Of a stretch of 64,000 nt of DNA, positions 42,142 through 50,868 are shown piece by piece. Below the pieces are notes generated by a model. The model searched no databases. It was not told the origin of the DNA and saw only the letters and a program-made list of their open reading frames with translations. Each line of letters opens with the position of its first letter. The stretch's first letter is position 1. This DNA comes from Selenomonas sp963544755 (GTDB lineage: Bacteria > Bacillota > Negativicutes > Selenomonadales > Selenomonadaceae). The position numbers and the translations under genes were made by a program. The stretch lies in assembly GCA_963544755.1 (NCBI GenBank), contig CAUUGH010000001.1, positions 62,001 to 126,000 on the forward strand, given 5' to 3'.

Positions 42142-43497
42142 TTATTTTTGTTGATATTCAACAAGCGGCAGATAAAGCAGAATCTTAAACCAACCGTCTT
42201 TTTGCTGCGTAAAAAATTCAGCGGCGTACTTTTCTGCAAAGAGCCGCAAGGCGCGTGTGCCGTAGCCGTGACCGGGGGCAGGGCGAGGGTTTGTAGGAAG
42301 CCCGTTTTCATCAAGCGGCACGGGCGAGCTGCAGCGGTTTTCGATTGATAAGAAAAGTTGATTTTTCTTTGAGCGCGCCAGTACGCGGATGGCACGCTCT
42401 TTTTGCGGCTCTTTTTCTTCGGCGTGGATGGCGTTTTCTAAGAGGTTGCAAAAGACCAGCGAGAGATCGACTTCTGCTAAAAAAGTAGCCGGTATGTCCA
42501 TTTTTACATCAAGCGGTATCCCCTTTTGGCGCACCTGTTTTACATAAATAGCAAGAGCGGCATCAAAAAGCGGATGTTTGGCAAAATGTTCGACGCGTGT
42601 TTCATCTATCTGCGTATTCATATTGCGTATGAGCTGTATGGCAGCTTCATCTTCGCCGCGTGAGATGAGGTTTTCAAGCATCTTTACATTGTGCCTAAGA
42701 TCATGGCGCAAGACGGCAAGACGCTCTTGCTTATCTTGCAAACGGCGCGTATATTCGCCAAATAGGTGCATCTTTGTCAAGAGATTAACATTTTTTTCGC
42801 TTACTGCTGTTTTTTCTAAGACGTGTTCAAGACCGCGCCAGGCTGCAAGCGCAGTAAGAACGCCTGAGACGATCAGAAAAAGGCGCGGCACGAAGTAATG
42901 CAGGACGAGGAGATCTTTTGACGATGAAAAATAAAGGTCGTGGAAAATTATAAGAAGCGGCAAAGGAGATATATAAAGCCAAAAGCGGTCAGTTTTGATA
43001 GTTAAAAAGCGCGATAAAATTTGGCGAAAGAATGGCAAAATGAAGGGAAAGATCGAAAGATAGATGATGGTATAAAGCGCACAGTAAAGAGCAAAGAAGT
43101 GAAAAAAGCTTTCTTTACCTACGAAGAACACAAAAAATGACATCGTGATATTAGAAACCGTAGCTGCAAGGATCATTTGCGTGCCGAAGATGAAGATGTG
43201 CTGCGTGACATATGATCGAATTATGCAGAAATTTAATAAGATATAAGGAATATAGCCAAAAAATAAATAAAAGAGCTTGAATGTGTAAAATCTATAAGGT
43301 ACTATATGAGTATAAAAGAGCAAGGACATTATTATAAGCTCTGCAAAAAAGATGATCGCATACCCTCTTAAAAGTCGCCGTTTAGTCTTTAGGGAAAGAA
43401 CCGTGCAAAACGGCAGATAGCGCAGATAAACAGACGGCAGCAAAGAGAGGAGGAAGAAAAAGGTTGATAAGAAGATCATAATATTATATTTAACCAA
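42142..43497 (-). CDS. GHKL-domain sensor histidine kinase, AgrC/LytS-like (451 aa)
   Basis: Six or seven hydrophobic segments fill residues 1-220, followed by a short coiled linker and a GHKL kinase domain. The phosphoacceptor is His265 in VLRHDLRHN; the N-box is SLVFCNLLENAIHAEEKE near 350 and the G-box PGHGYGTRALRLF near 415. It signals to the divergent LytTR regulator at 43611. The start is TTG at 43497, supported by AGGGTGA 8 bp upstream; an ATG six codons later has no ribosome binding site. The ligand is unknown. No agrB- or agrD-like gene is visible. Confidence 0.9.
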   Translation of the reverse strand: MVKYNIMIFLSTFFFLLSLLPSVYLRYLPFCTVLSLKTKRRLLRGYAIIFFAELIIMSLLFYTHIVPYRFYTFKLFYLFFGYIPYILLNFCIIRSYVTQHIFIFGTQMILAATVSNITMSFFVFFVGKESFFHFFALYCALYTIIYLSIFPFILPFFRQILSRFLTIKTDRFWLYISPLPLLIIFHDLYFSSSKDLLVLHYFVPRLFLIVSGVLTALAAWRGLEHVLEKTAVSEKNVNLLTKMHLFGEYTRRLQDKQERLAVLRHDLRHNVKMLENLISRGEDEAAIQLIRNMNTQIDETRVEHFAKHPLFDAALAIYVKQVRQKGIPLDVKMDIPATFLAEVDLSLVFCNLLENAIHAEEKEPQKERAIRVLARSKKNQLFLSIENRCSSPVPLDENGLPTNPRPAPGHGYGTRALRLFAEKYAAEFFTQQKDGWFKILLYLPLVEYQQK

Positions 43498-43610
43498 GTA
43501 AAATCACCCTAAGTTTTCTAACGGTCGTTTTTGTGGTATTATACGATAGGCGGTTATATTTCGTCAAACGTATCAGGTCAAGGCGCGTAAGAAAAGAAGG
43601 GTGGAAAAAG

Positions 43611-44339
43611 ATGCGGATTGCTGTTGTAGACGATGAAGAAGATGTACGCATCGCGGTGCGCCGGTACATAACAGAGGTGTTTTGCAGATATTGCAGCGAT
43701 AAAGACGCTGTAAAGGTCGATCTTTTCGAGGCGGCAGAGCCGCTTTTGAACTGTTTTGATAAGCATGGCTACGATCTCGTACTCTTAGACATCTATCTGC
43801 CGGGAATTGACGGCATGGAAGCTGCTAGGCGTCTTCGTGCGGAAAATGCAGATGTCGGCATCATATTTTTAACGTCTAGCGAAGAATATTTGCTAGATGG
43901 CTACCGCGTTTTTGCCGATGGCTATTTCTTAAAGCCTTTAGGCGAGGCGTCAGAAGATTTCTTTGCGGCGCTGCGGCGTGTTTTTGTGCGTCGGACCAAG
44001 ATGGCGCAGGCTCTTTTCGTAGAATATAACGGCTACGCGCTTGATGTGCCGTTTAAGAAGATTTGCTACGTTGACATCAAAGGCGGCAGGCTCCATCTCT
44101 TTCTTGCCACGCAAGAGATTTGTCTTACGCGTCCATTTACTTACGAATGGGCGGCAGAGCATCTTTTAAGCGATGCGCGTTTTCTTGAGTGCTATCATCG
44201 CATCATCGTCAATATGGATTTTATCGAGCAGATGCAAGCAGGCGAGTTCTTGCTGGCAGGCGATGTGCATTTGCCGATCAGCCGCCGCCGCAGCAGCGCG
44301 GTAAAGATCGCCTATATGCAATATTTACTTAATAAATAG
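43611..44339 (+). CDS. LytTR family response regulator (242 aa)
   Basis: Receiver domain with MRIAVVDDEEDV, phosphorylatable Asp60 in DLVLLDIYLPG, TSS near 88-90 and Lys108 in GYFLKPL. The C-terminal LytTR DNA-binding domain follows from about 145 (KKICYVDIKGGRLHLFLATQ, FLECYHRIIVNMDFIEQM). LytTR proteins bind paired direct repeats about two helical turns apart, often just upstream of -35; such repeats occur at three promoters nearby. The ATG at 43611 is chosen because it gives the standard receiver N-terminus. It is transcribed away from its kinase. Confidence 0.94.
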   Translation: MRIAVVDDEEDVRIAVRRYITEVFCRYCSDKDAVKVDLFEAAEPLLNCFDKHGYDLVLLDIYLPGIDGMEAARRLRAENADVGIIFLTSSEEYLLDGYRVFADGYFLKPLGEASEDFFAALRRVFVRRTKMAQALFVEYNGYALDVPFKKICYVDIKGGRLHLFLATQEICLTRPFTYEWAAEHLLSDARFLECYHRIIVNMDFIEQMQAGEFLLAGDVHLPISRRRSSAVKIAYMQYLLNK

Positions 44340-44382
44340 AAGATGCCGCTGCTTTTTATTGAATTTAACACATTGTAAACTA

Positions 44383-44449
44383 CCACTTTCCTAAAAAAAA
44401 CGCCACTTTTTGCAAACATCTTGCAGATGGCATCTTTTTTTGACATAAT
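44383..44449 (+). promoter_or_regulatory. LytTR-type promoter of the lipoprotein operon
   Basis: CCACTTT repeats at 44383-44389 and 44403-44409 (20 bp apart), 11 bp, TTGCAG (44421-44426), a 17-bp spacer and CATAAT (44444-44449). The expected transcript starts about 108 nt before the lipoprotein ATG. The rest of the 224-bp gap shows nothing else. Confidence 0.65.
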
Positions 44450-44563
44450 TTGAAGGAGTGGGGAATTGATGAAGATTTGACAACGATTTTATGAATTTAT
44501 ATTTCTATTTTGCAAATCAACGAGATTTCCCCAGGACACAGATTTATAAGGAGAGGATATTTA

Positions 44564-45229
44564 ATGAATGGTAAAATGACAGTAGTAAAGAGAGTGCTTT
44601 TACCGTGTATGGTGATTTTTTCGATGTTTTTTATCGCAGGCTGCGGCGATAAGCCGAAAGATACGGCAGATAAAGCAGTGCTTGCTTATGCCGAGCTTTA
44701 TACTTACGGCGATACAGATAAGACCGAAGCGACCGGCATGACGAAAGAGCAGAAGGAAAAAATAAGTGAAGCGCTCCTTAGCGAAGCCGATCAGATGTTT
44801 CAGAGCATGATGCTTACGGAAGATAACGCTGTCGCCATTACGAATTACTACGTTGCCGACAGAAAAGCGAACATGAATCTCAAGGCAAAAATCAAAAAAG
44901 ACGACAGTGAAAATCCTGTAGTAGAGCTTACGGCGACGCCGGTTGATAAAAAAGAGCTAAATAAGATCATGGAAGCGAGTGAAGAGCTTGTAGCGATGGG
45001 TGTTTATATCGGACTTTCACAGCAAGAAGGCGTCGATGTTAGAAATGATCCCGTCTATCAGCAAGGCGCGATGGAAGCACTTAGAAAGTTCATCGACGAA
45101 ATCCCCTACGACACGGAAAAGACGCTTGATGTACCTTGCGAAATGGTAAAAAGCGATGACGGCAAGACGCTGCACTGGGCGCCGAAAGATCCAAAGGCGA
45201 TTCAAAAGTTCCTTGACGGCGAAAAATAA
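44564..45229 (+). CDS. Lipoprotein resembling DUF5105 proteins (221 aa)
   Basis: A type II signal peptide ends at the lipobox FIAGC (Cys at about residue 25), after which the protein is soluble and highly charged (DKPKDTADKAVLAYAELYTY, TGMTKEQKEKISEALLSEAD). The pattern resembles DUF5105 lipoproteins of Firmicutes, whose function is unknown. The ATG at 44564 has AAGGAGAGG upstream. It is the first gene after a promoter with paired LytTR-like repeats and is followed 56 bp later by another exported protein, so it heads an envelope operon. Confidence 0.8.
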   Translation: MNGKMTVVKRVLLPCMVIFSMFFIAGCGDKPKDTADKAVLAYAELYTYGDTDKTEATGMTKEQKEKISEALLSEADQMFQSMMLTEDNAVAITNYYVADRKANMNLKAKIKKDDSENPVVELTATPVDKKELNKIMEASEELVAMGVYIGLSQQEGVDVRNDPVYQQGAMEALRKFIDEIPYDTEKTLDVPCEMVKSDDGKTLHWAPKDPKAIQKFLDGEK

Positions 45230-45285
45230 GGTATTTAAAAATAAGGTATTTACTGAAACGAAACTTTGCAGGAAGGGGTATGGTG

Positions 45286-46071
45286 ATGAAACATTTTTGC
45301 CGTATATTGCGACAAGTCGTTGCGTTTCTTTTTTTGACGCTCATCTTTGCAAACTGTAGTGGGGAGGTGGCGCAGGCACATTCAGATGATGCTTATGATA
45401 TTAGCGAATTTAACGATCACGCCGTCGATATAGATCCGGCAAATGGCAGCGTTGTCGTCACACTCAGTAAAAGCGAGATGGCTCGTTTAGCGTCCGTGCG
45501 CTGCAATTTGCTCTATTTGGGCGCAGAAGATCATGTCGTTATCTACCTTGGCAATGATACCAACATTGATGCTGACTGGGAAACGGGTGTTTTTCGTGAC
45601 AACTTTGGCGGCACATGGCCGATGCTTGACGGACATCCCGTCTACATCGAAGTCGTCGAAGAAGGTGATAATTATAACATCTACTCCATCCCCGTCAAGA
45701 TAAACGACGAAGAGTGCTTCTTGCGAGTTCTCTACGGCTACGACACGCAAGAATACAGCATCCTTGGCGCCTATAGCGCACAAGAAGAAAGCGACGTTGC
45801 CGATCCGCGGTTGATACCTGTAAAAGAGGGTGATACGATAACGACGATCCATTATGCGGCGGTTCCATCCGAGTCTGGTGATAACGGTGTTGCCATCGTC
45901 GAAGCCGAAACATTCCAAGTAGGAAGCGATCTACAAGTAGCAGACGAAAAACTCGGCGACGGTACATATGGCTATATGTTTGAGTTCGTCTCTTTGACGG
46001 GCGAAAGTGCCCTCTCGGAGGTTACTGCATTTAGCATTGACGGCGATAACATCGTGACATTAGAAACCTGA
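45286..46071 (+). CDS. Exported protein of unknown function (261 aa)
   Basis: An N-terminal signal sequence (about residues 1-30, hydrophobic core VVAFLFLTLIF) ends near VAQA-HS. ANCSG resembles a lipobox but has Asn before Cys, so signal peptidase I cleavage seems likelier. The mature part is acidic and probably beta-rich: DIDPANGSVVVTLSKSEM, EDHVVIYLGNDTNIDADWE, GHPVYIEVVEEGDNYNIYSI. I recognise no family. The ATG at 45286 has GGAAGGGG 7 bp upstream; an earlier ATG is too close. It is probably cotranscribed with the preceding lipoprotein. Confidence 0.75.
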   Translation: MKHFCRILRQVVAFLFLTLIFANCSGEVAQAHSDDAYDISEFNDHAVDIDPANGSVVVTLSKSEMARLASVRCNLLYLGAEDHVVIYLGNDTNIDADWETGVFRDNFGGTWPMLDGHPVYIEVVEEGDNYNIYSIPVKINDEECFLRVLYGYDTQEYSILGAYSAQEESDVADPRLIPVKEGDTITTIHYAAVPSESGDNGVAIVEAETFQVGSDLQVADEKLGDGTYGYMFEFVSLTGESALSEVTAFSIDGDNIVTLET

Positions 46072-46131
46072 GCGGCAAATCATCTGCCGTTGCTATTATT
46101 TAAGAAAAGGTGACAAAAGGAGAGATTTATC

Positions 46132-46359
46132 ATGAGTAGCAAAAGCCCCATTCTTGGAGCAATTCTTGGCTTTTTTATCCTCGGTTTATTTTACAGCACA
46201 GGCGTTAATAAAAAGGGTGCCATCACCGTTCTAGGGCTGGTTGTCGTCAGCTATATCGCCGGCATGATAAGCCCGTATGTGTCCTTGCTGGTAAACTTTG
46301 CCGGTGCATTCCTCGGCTATAAGTGGGCAAGTGAGCATAATGCAGGCGGCAGTATGTAA
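46132..46359 (+). CDS. Small membrane protein with two or three transmembrane segments (75 aa)
   Basis: Hydrophobic protein (ILGAILGFFILGLFYSTGV, ITVLGLVVVSYIAGMI, VSLLVNFAGAFLGYKWA) with a short hydrophilic tail. No family is recognised with confidence. AAAAGGAGAG precedes the ATG. It is the last gene of the envelope operon starting at 44564; the next gene lies 585 bp away. Confidence 0.75.
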   Translation: MSSKSPILGAILGFFILGLFYSTGVNKKGAITVLGLVVVSYIAGMISPYVSLLVNFAGAFLGYKWASEHNAGGSM

Positions 46360-46366
46360 AGCTGTC

Positions 46367-46520
46367 TTAAAGAAATACTGATAAATTAAGCACACACTCT
46401 TGTTTTCTCGTCATAGGTAAAGTCGTGGCGCAGCACTGCTGTGTCTGCGACTTTTCGCCTCGACAGATAAAGTACATCTGAGCGAATCCGGTAGGCTTTA
46501 TTTTATCAGTGCCTCCTTAA
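46367..46520. repeat. MITE-like element with 19-bp terminal inverted repeats, copy D
   Basis: The ends TTAAAGAAATACTGATAAA and (complement) TTAAGGAGGCACTGATAAA match at 15 of 19 positions and enclose about 115 bp with a strong internal hairpin (AAAGTCG/CGACTTT, extended by GCAGCA/TGCTGT). No ORF. It is the longest copy of the dispersed repeat and differs in its core. Confidence 0.6.
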
Positions 46521-46541
46521 AAAGAAGCGTATCGCTTTTAT

Positions 46542-46583
46542 AAAAGCCTGAGATTCTCAAATGATGAGGATCTCAGGCTTTTT
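46542..46583 (+). terminator. Rho-independent terminator
   Basis: The stem AAAAGCCTGAGAT/ATCTCAGGCTTTT is followed by T residues. It probably ends the operon 44564-46359 downstream of the inserted repeat. Confidence 0.8.
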
Positions 46584-46786
46584 CATGGTAAGCCGTTAGG
46601 ATATATGTTCAGCCGTGAAGAAAAGCGGCAGGACTTATTTCCGCCGTAGCTTCTGACGACGGCATCATCAAGGAGCTACGCTATACGTATGTCCTTACGC
46701 CTTACGCGAAATCTAGCCAATCAGTATGCGCCCTTAGCTTGCTCGCTTGCCTTTTCTTGTAAGCGTACAATAATATGTCTACATAA
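46584..46786. other. Intergenic stretch with nothing recognised
   Basis: About 200 bp between the terminator and the TpsB promoter elements. It holds no plausible ORF, tRNA or clear repeat. Confidence 0.4.
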
Positions 46787-46854
46787 CCACTTTCTTGCAA
46801 GCATCGCACACTTTTAGCAAGCGACTTGACTATCATGCAGCAACATATTAAGAT
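46787..46854 (+). promoter_or_regulatory. LytTR-type promoter of the TpsB gene
   Basis: CCACTTT (46787-46793) and ACACTTT (46808-46814), 21 bp apart, then 11 bp, TTGACT (46826-46831), a 17-bp spacer and TAAGAT (46849-46854). The spacing equals that of the other two sites in this neighbourhood. Confidence 0.6.
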
Positions 46855-46944
46855 AAATATGTTATTTCGTGTATCATACGCTCATGCGCTGTCGTGATTA
46901 TAAGCTGGGGCTATCTTTTCAAAAATAAATGAGGTGTTTCCTAT

Positions 46945-48576
46945 ATGAAAAAATCGGTAATTTCGCGTCGCTATGCTTTGTTGGCGGCGGCGCTTCTTCT
47001 GCCTAATACAGCCTTTGCTGCAACTAACTTGCCGCAAACTGATGTAGATGTGCCTGCCTCCAAGCAGGAAAGCACACTTCATAGCTTCCTGCCGGATACA
47101 AAAGGCGGCGATACGGCTGCTGCCTTTCGTCTGCTACATATCAACATTGAGCAAGACGGTACGAAACTTGCCGCTAACGTACTTGATGAAAAAGCTGCGC
47201 CCTATCTTCGCCGAGCCATTTCAGAAGCCGATATAAAAGAGCTTCTTGCTGCACTTACAAGCTACGCTCGTAGCCACGACTATCCGGCAGCCGCCGCCTA
47301 CCTGCCGGCGCAATCTAATCAAGACGGCACACTTACCATCCGCATCATTGCCGGACGCTACGGCAAAATCAACATCGAAAACAATGCCGACATCGACGAT
47401 GCCAAAATCAAAAAACTTACCCACGCCCTAAAAGAAGGTGCCACTATCGAAGGGCGCACTTTAGAAACAGCTCTTTATAATATTTCAGCACTAGGAGCTA
47501 TCGAAGCCGGTGGGCTTCTTGCGCCGGGCAAGGCATTTGCTACTAGTGATCTCACGATCCGTGTCCGCGATGGCAAACGCCAAAACTACTTTTTATACAG
47601 CGAAAATTACGGCAGCGACTCATCCGGACGCTACCGCTTCGGTCTACAGGCAACTTTTGAAAATCTCACAAGAAGCGGTGATCGGCTAAAGCTGGCAACT
47701 GCCCTTTCTAATAAAGATCTTCATAACTACAGCTTTAGCTATAGCCATGATATAGGTAAATACGGCACTGTGATCGGCATCGGCTACAGCCGTATGGACT
47801 ATCAGCTATCGGGAAATTTTCGCTTGCTAGGTGCAGAAGGCACCGCTAACACCTTGAGCCTGTTTGCCGCTACGCCCCTTTGGCGCACAGCCCAAAATTC
47901 GCTTTCTGTCACCTACGGTTGGGACTGGCGCAAACTAAACGACGAATATAAAAAGGTCGGCATGGAGCTTGAAAAACACAGCAGTACATTTCACCTTGGG
48001 CTAAGAGGTCAAAACCGCGCTGAAAACACCGTTATCGACTACAACATCACAGGCTATCTCGGTCACCTGACGCCTGATTCTAACTGGGCGCGTACACAAA
48101 TGCGGCGTGCCAAAACCGAAGGTAGATTCACCAAGGCCGTATTAAACGTCGCTTTGCAGCAAGAGTTAAGTGAGCGACTTAGCCTAAATGTCAACCTGCA
48201 GGCGCAAAAAGCAGGTACGAACTTAGATAGCTCCGAAGAAATTTACTTGGGCGGCGCCAACGGTGTACGCGCTTATCCGCAAGGCGAAGCCTCAGGCGAT
48301 AACGGTTTTCTTACAAATGTAGAGCTATATTATAGTACCGGTGTACCAAATCTTACGCTTAGTACCTACTTAGACATGGGAAGCATCCAATACGCCAATG
48401 ACGGCACAGATGGCACCCAAACCCTCAAAGGCTATGGCATCGGCATATCCTACAAACGCCCCGGCGACTACTTTTTGCGTCTTGACTGGGCGCGTCGCAT
48501 CGGTCTTGCCTCAAACGCAAGTGAAAGTGCTAAAGCCAATAATCGTTTTTGGTTCATGTTCGGGAAAATCTGGTAA
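46945..48576 (+). CDS. ShlB/FhaC/HecB-type two-partner secretion transporter TpsB (543 aa)
   Basis: A signal peptide (ALLAAALLLPNTAFA) is followed by two POTRA-like domains (about 50-230, with LTIRIIAGRYGKINIENNAD) and a C-terminal 16-strand barrel region rich in alternating aromatic strands. The VRAYP motif (GGANGVRAYPQGEASGDNGF), equivalent to the VRGY motif of lid-loop L6, is diagnostic of TpsB. It exports large beta-helical TpsA proteins across an outer membrane. No TpsA gene is adjacent. GAGGTG precedes the ATG. Its promoter has paired LytTR-like repeats. Confidence 0.92.
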   Translation: MKKSVISRRYALLAAALLLPNTAFAATNLPQTDVDVPASKQESTLHSFLPDTKGGDTAAAFRLLHINIEQDGTKLAANVLDEKAAPYLRRAISEADIKELLAALTSYARSHDYPAAAAYLPAQSNQDGTLTIRIIAGRYGKINIENNADIDDAKIKKLTHALKEGATIEGRTLETALYNISALGAIEAGGLLAPGKAFATSDLTIRVRDGKRQNYFLYSENYGSDSSGRYRFGLQATFENLTRSGDRLKLATALSNKDLHNYSFSYSHDIGKYGTVIGIGYSRMDYQLSGNFRLLGAEGTANTLSLFAATPLWRTAQNSLSVTYGWDWRKLNDEYKKVGMELEKHSSTFHLGLRGQNRAENTVIDYNITGYLGHLTPDSNWARTQMRRAKTEGRFTKAVLNVALQQELSERLSLNVNLQAQKAGTNLDSSEEIYLGGANGVRAYPQGEASGDNGFLTNVELYYSTGVPNLTLSTYLDMGSIQYANDGTDGTQTLKGYGIGISYKRPGDYFLRLDWARRIGLASNASESAKANNRFWFMFGKIW

Positions 48577-48644
48577 GTCGCATATAAAAAAGCTTTAGAC
48601 TTGCCATATAATGAGAATACCGCGATATTTGATGAAGAGTCAAT

Positions 48645-48691
48645 AAAATAAAAAGAGTGCAGCAAAAGATCGGCTGCACTCTTTTTATTTT
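48645..48691. terminator. Bidirectional terminator between tpsB and ftsZ
   Basis: A 19-bp perfect inverted repeat (48645-48663 with 48673-48691) with T-runs both ways, located between convergent genes. Confidence 0.9.
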
Positions 48692-48752
48692 CCCTATGCA
48701 CAAAAACTGCCTGATGTTTGTGATAGCTTTAGATAATATTAAACTATTGTCC

Positions 48753-49865
48753 TTAATCGCGCTTGCGATTCATCCATGTCGGGATGTCATCAAAGCCAAA
48801 TACCGACTTCTTTGGCATCGGTGGGGTCGGCTGCAATGTAGAGCCGGGCGCGGCACTGCTCTTTTTCGGCGTATCAACTGCGCTAGGACGCACGATGCCG
48901 ACACCTTCTTCTTCAAAGCCCGTCGCAATGACGGTAACGCGCACTATGTCGCCTAGCGTTTCATCTATGGCGGCACCAAAGATGATATTAGCTTCGACAT
49001 TGACGGCTTCTTGAATCGTGGATGCGGCTTCATTTACTTCATACATACTAAGATTTTCCTGTGAGCCTGTGATGTTTAAAAGTACGCCGTTAGCGCCTTC
49101 GATACTAGTTTCAAGAAGCGGTGAGGCAACGGCACACTTAGCGGCGGCAACGGCGGCATTTTCGCCGGCGGCTTCACCGATACCCATAAGTGCCGAGCCT
49201 GCATTGCTCATTATGTTTTTGACATCGGCAAAGTCTAAATTGATAACCCCCGGCACCGTGATTAGATCGGTGATGCCCTTGACGCCTTGGCGCAATATAT
49301 CATCTGCGAAGCTAAAAGCGTCCATGATGGAAGTTTTCTTATCGACCAGCTGTAGCAGACGATCATTGGGGATTTTGATGATCGTATCGACGTGCTGCTG
49401 CAAGTTTACTATACCGGTATCTGCTTTCTTTTGACGAAGCCGCCCCTCAAAGGTGAAAGGGCGCGTGACGACTCCGACGGTCAAAGCGCCGATTTCTCTT
49501 GCACAAGCGGCAACGACGGGAGCGGCGCCCGTACCTGTGCCGCCGCCCATGCCCGCGGTGACAAATACCATATCGGCGCCTTGCAGGGCTTGCAAGATGT
49601 CATCGCGGCTTTCTTCCGCCGCCTGCTCACCTATCTCAGGACGCGCACCTGCACCAAGACCACGCGTGAGTTTTTCACCGATCTGGATACGCTTTGATGC
49701 CCTCGCGTGCAAAAGTGCCTGTGCATCTGTATTGACGGCAATAAATTCTACGCCTTGCAGCCCGGCGGCAATCATGCGGTTTACAGCATTACTGCCGCCG
49801 CCGCCTACACCAATGACCTTGATTTTGGCCAATTTTTCCAAACCCGTATTATCTAATTCAAGCAC
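48753..49865 (-). CDS. ftsZ: Cell division protein FtsZ (370 aa), GTG start
   Basis: Tubulin-like GTPase forming the Z ring: IKVIGVGGGGSNAVNRMI, AVNTDAQAL, the tubulin signature AGMGGGTGTGAAPVVA, IKIPNDRLL, and the C-terminal peptide DDIPTWMNRKRD that binds partner proteins. The linker before it is short. The start is GTG at 49865 because GGAGG lies 8 bp upstream; a TTG at 49880 overlaps that site. ftsA, normally next to ftsZ, is absent here and sbp lies directly upstream. Confidence 0.96.
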   Translation of the reverse strand: MLELDNTGLEKLAKIKVIGVGGGGSNAVNRMIAAGLQGVEFIAVNTDAQALLHARASKRIQIGEKLTRGLGAGARPEIGEQAAEESRDDILQALQGADMVFVTAGMGGGTGTGAAPVVAACAREIGALTVGVVTRPFTFEGRLRQKKADTGIVNLQQHVDTIIKIPNDRLLQLVDKKTSIMDAFSFADDILRQGVKGITDLITVPGVINLDFADVKNIMSNAGSALMGIGEAAGENAAVAAAKCAVASPLLETSIEGANGVLLNITGSQENLSMYEVNEAASTIQEAVNVEANIIFGAAIDETLGDIVRVTVIATGFEEEGVGIVRPSAVDTPKKSSAAPGSTLQPTPPMPKKSVFGFDDIPTWMNRKRD

Positions 49866-49996
49866 GGCAGCAACCTCCAAAATATAGCATAGTCTGTTCT
49901 TTCATGCTAAGAAACCACTGATAGAGTATGTGGCAGTCATTTTAAAAAGTTTCCTTACTATTCTATCATTATTTTAATACTCACACCATAAAAAAA

Positions 49997-50368
49997 TTAT
50001 GAAAATGCTTTCTTTTCGCCTTTTTCTTTTTGACGTTTATTTTTATCAAAGAAATGATAACGAAGAATTGCCAAATTTTGAAATACACGAAGCCCAAATG
50101 CCAAAAGTGCCACATAGTAAAGATCAATGCCCAGACGATCACCGATATAGACAAGAAATGCCGCCATAAGAGCATTCATAAAAAAGCCGGAGATAAATAC
50201 CGCGTTGTCAAAATGATTTTCCGAAGCGGCTCTAAGACCGCCAAATACGGAATCTAGCGAAGCAAGCAGCGCGACGGAGGAAAGTTTTGCATAGGCAAGC
50301 GGCACGGTTATAGGTGAGAGCATACCGATGGCAACACCGGCGGCAAGTCCGATAACGGGTAATATCAT
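49997..50368 (-). CDS. sbp: Small basic protein Sbp, DUF1290 (123 aa)
   Basis: Membrane protein of the DUF1290 family with three to four hydrophobic segments, FGGLRAASENHFDNAVFISG in the middle and a highly basic tail (HFFDKNKRQKEKGEKKAFS). In Firmicutes it is encoded in the division cluster near ftsA and ftsZ; its function is unknown. The ATG at 50368 has AAGGAGG upstream, which removes an 11-residue extension. It lies 131 bp before ftsZ on the same strand. Confidence 0.88.
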   Translation of the reverse strand: MILPVIGLAAGVAIGMLSPITVPLAYAKLSSVALLASLDSVFGGLRAASENHFDNAVFISGFFMNALMAAFLVYIGDRLGIDLYYVALLAFGLRVFQNLAILRYHFFDKNKRQKEKGEKKAFS

Positions 50369-50485
50369 AAAAATCCTCCTTAAAAAATATTTTATAGGCA
50401 AGGTAGCGTCGCTTTACCTATAAAACTTCTAAAATAGAGCTTTTTGTAAAAGCATAAGAAAATCTTTAAAAGTCACATTGCAGAA

Positions 50486-50513
50486 TAAAACGCTCGGCTT
50501 TTGCCGAGCGTTT
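50486..50513 (-). terminator. Rho-independent terminator of the glyA-upp-secG operon
   Basis: The stem AAACGCTCGGC/GCCGAGCGTTT with a four-base loop; on the minus strand U residues follow. It is 50 bp after secG. Confidence 0.85.
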
Positions 50514-50565
50514 GCCACAAACAGCTTTTAGAAGGCGCAGGAAAGTACGGTGCTTATCGACGGTT

Positions 50566-50796
50566 TTACATCGTCATCTTGGCAATCACTAATGTGATCG
50601 CAGCGAAAAGCACCGCCAAAATAACGGTAACACGCGCTAAAAGCGCATCCATACCACGCGCCTTTGCGCTAAATACTGTATCGCCGCCGCCCCCATCGAA
50701 GCCGCCCATGCCGGCGGATTTAGGCTCTTGTCCAAGCACGGCTGCTATCAAGAGTATGGCGACTAACGCATCTAGTACCATCAAAAACGTAAGCAA
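50566..50796 (-). CDS. secG: Preprotein translocase subunit SecG (76 aa)
   Basis: Two membrane helices (about 3-21 and 55-73) separated by a Gly-rich loop (SAGMGGFDGGGGDTVFSAKA), the usual SecG arrangement. It assists SecYEG-mediated export. AAGGAGGTT lies before the start. It is 72 bp downstream of upp on the same strand and ends at a terminator. Confidence 0.92.
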   Translation of the reverse strand: MLTFLMVLDALVAILLIAAVLGQEPKSAGMGGFDGGGGDTVFSAKARGMDALLARVTVILAVLFAAITLVIAKMTM

Positions 50797-50868
50797 AAAA
50801 AGAACCTCCTTAGCGCAATGAACATCAATATTGCATAAATTATTGTACCGTTTTATGATTTTAGCCGA

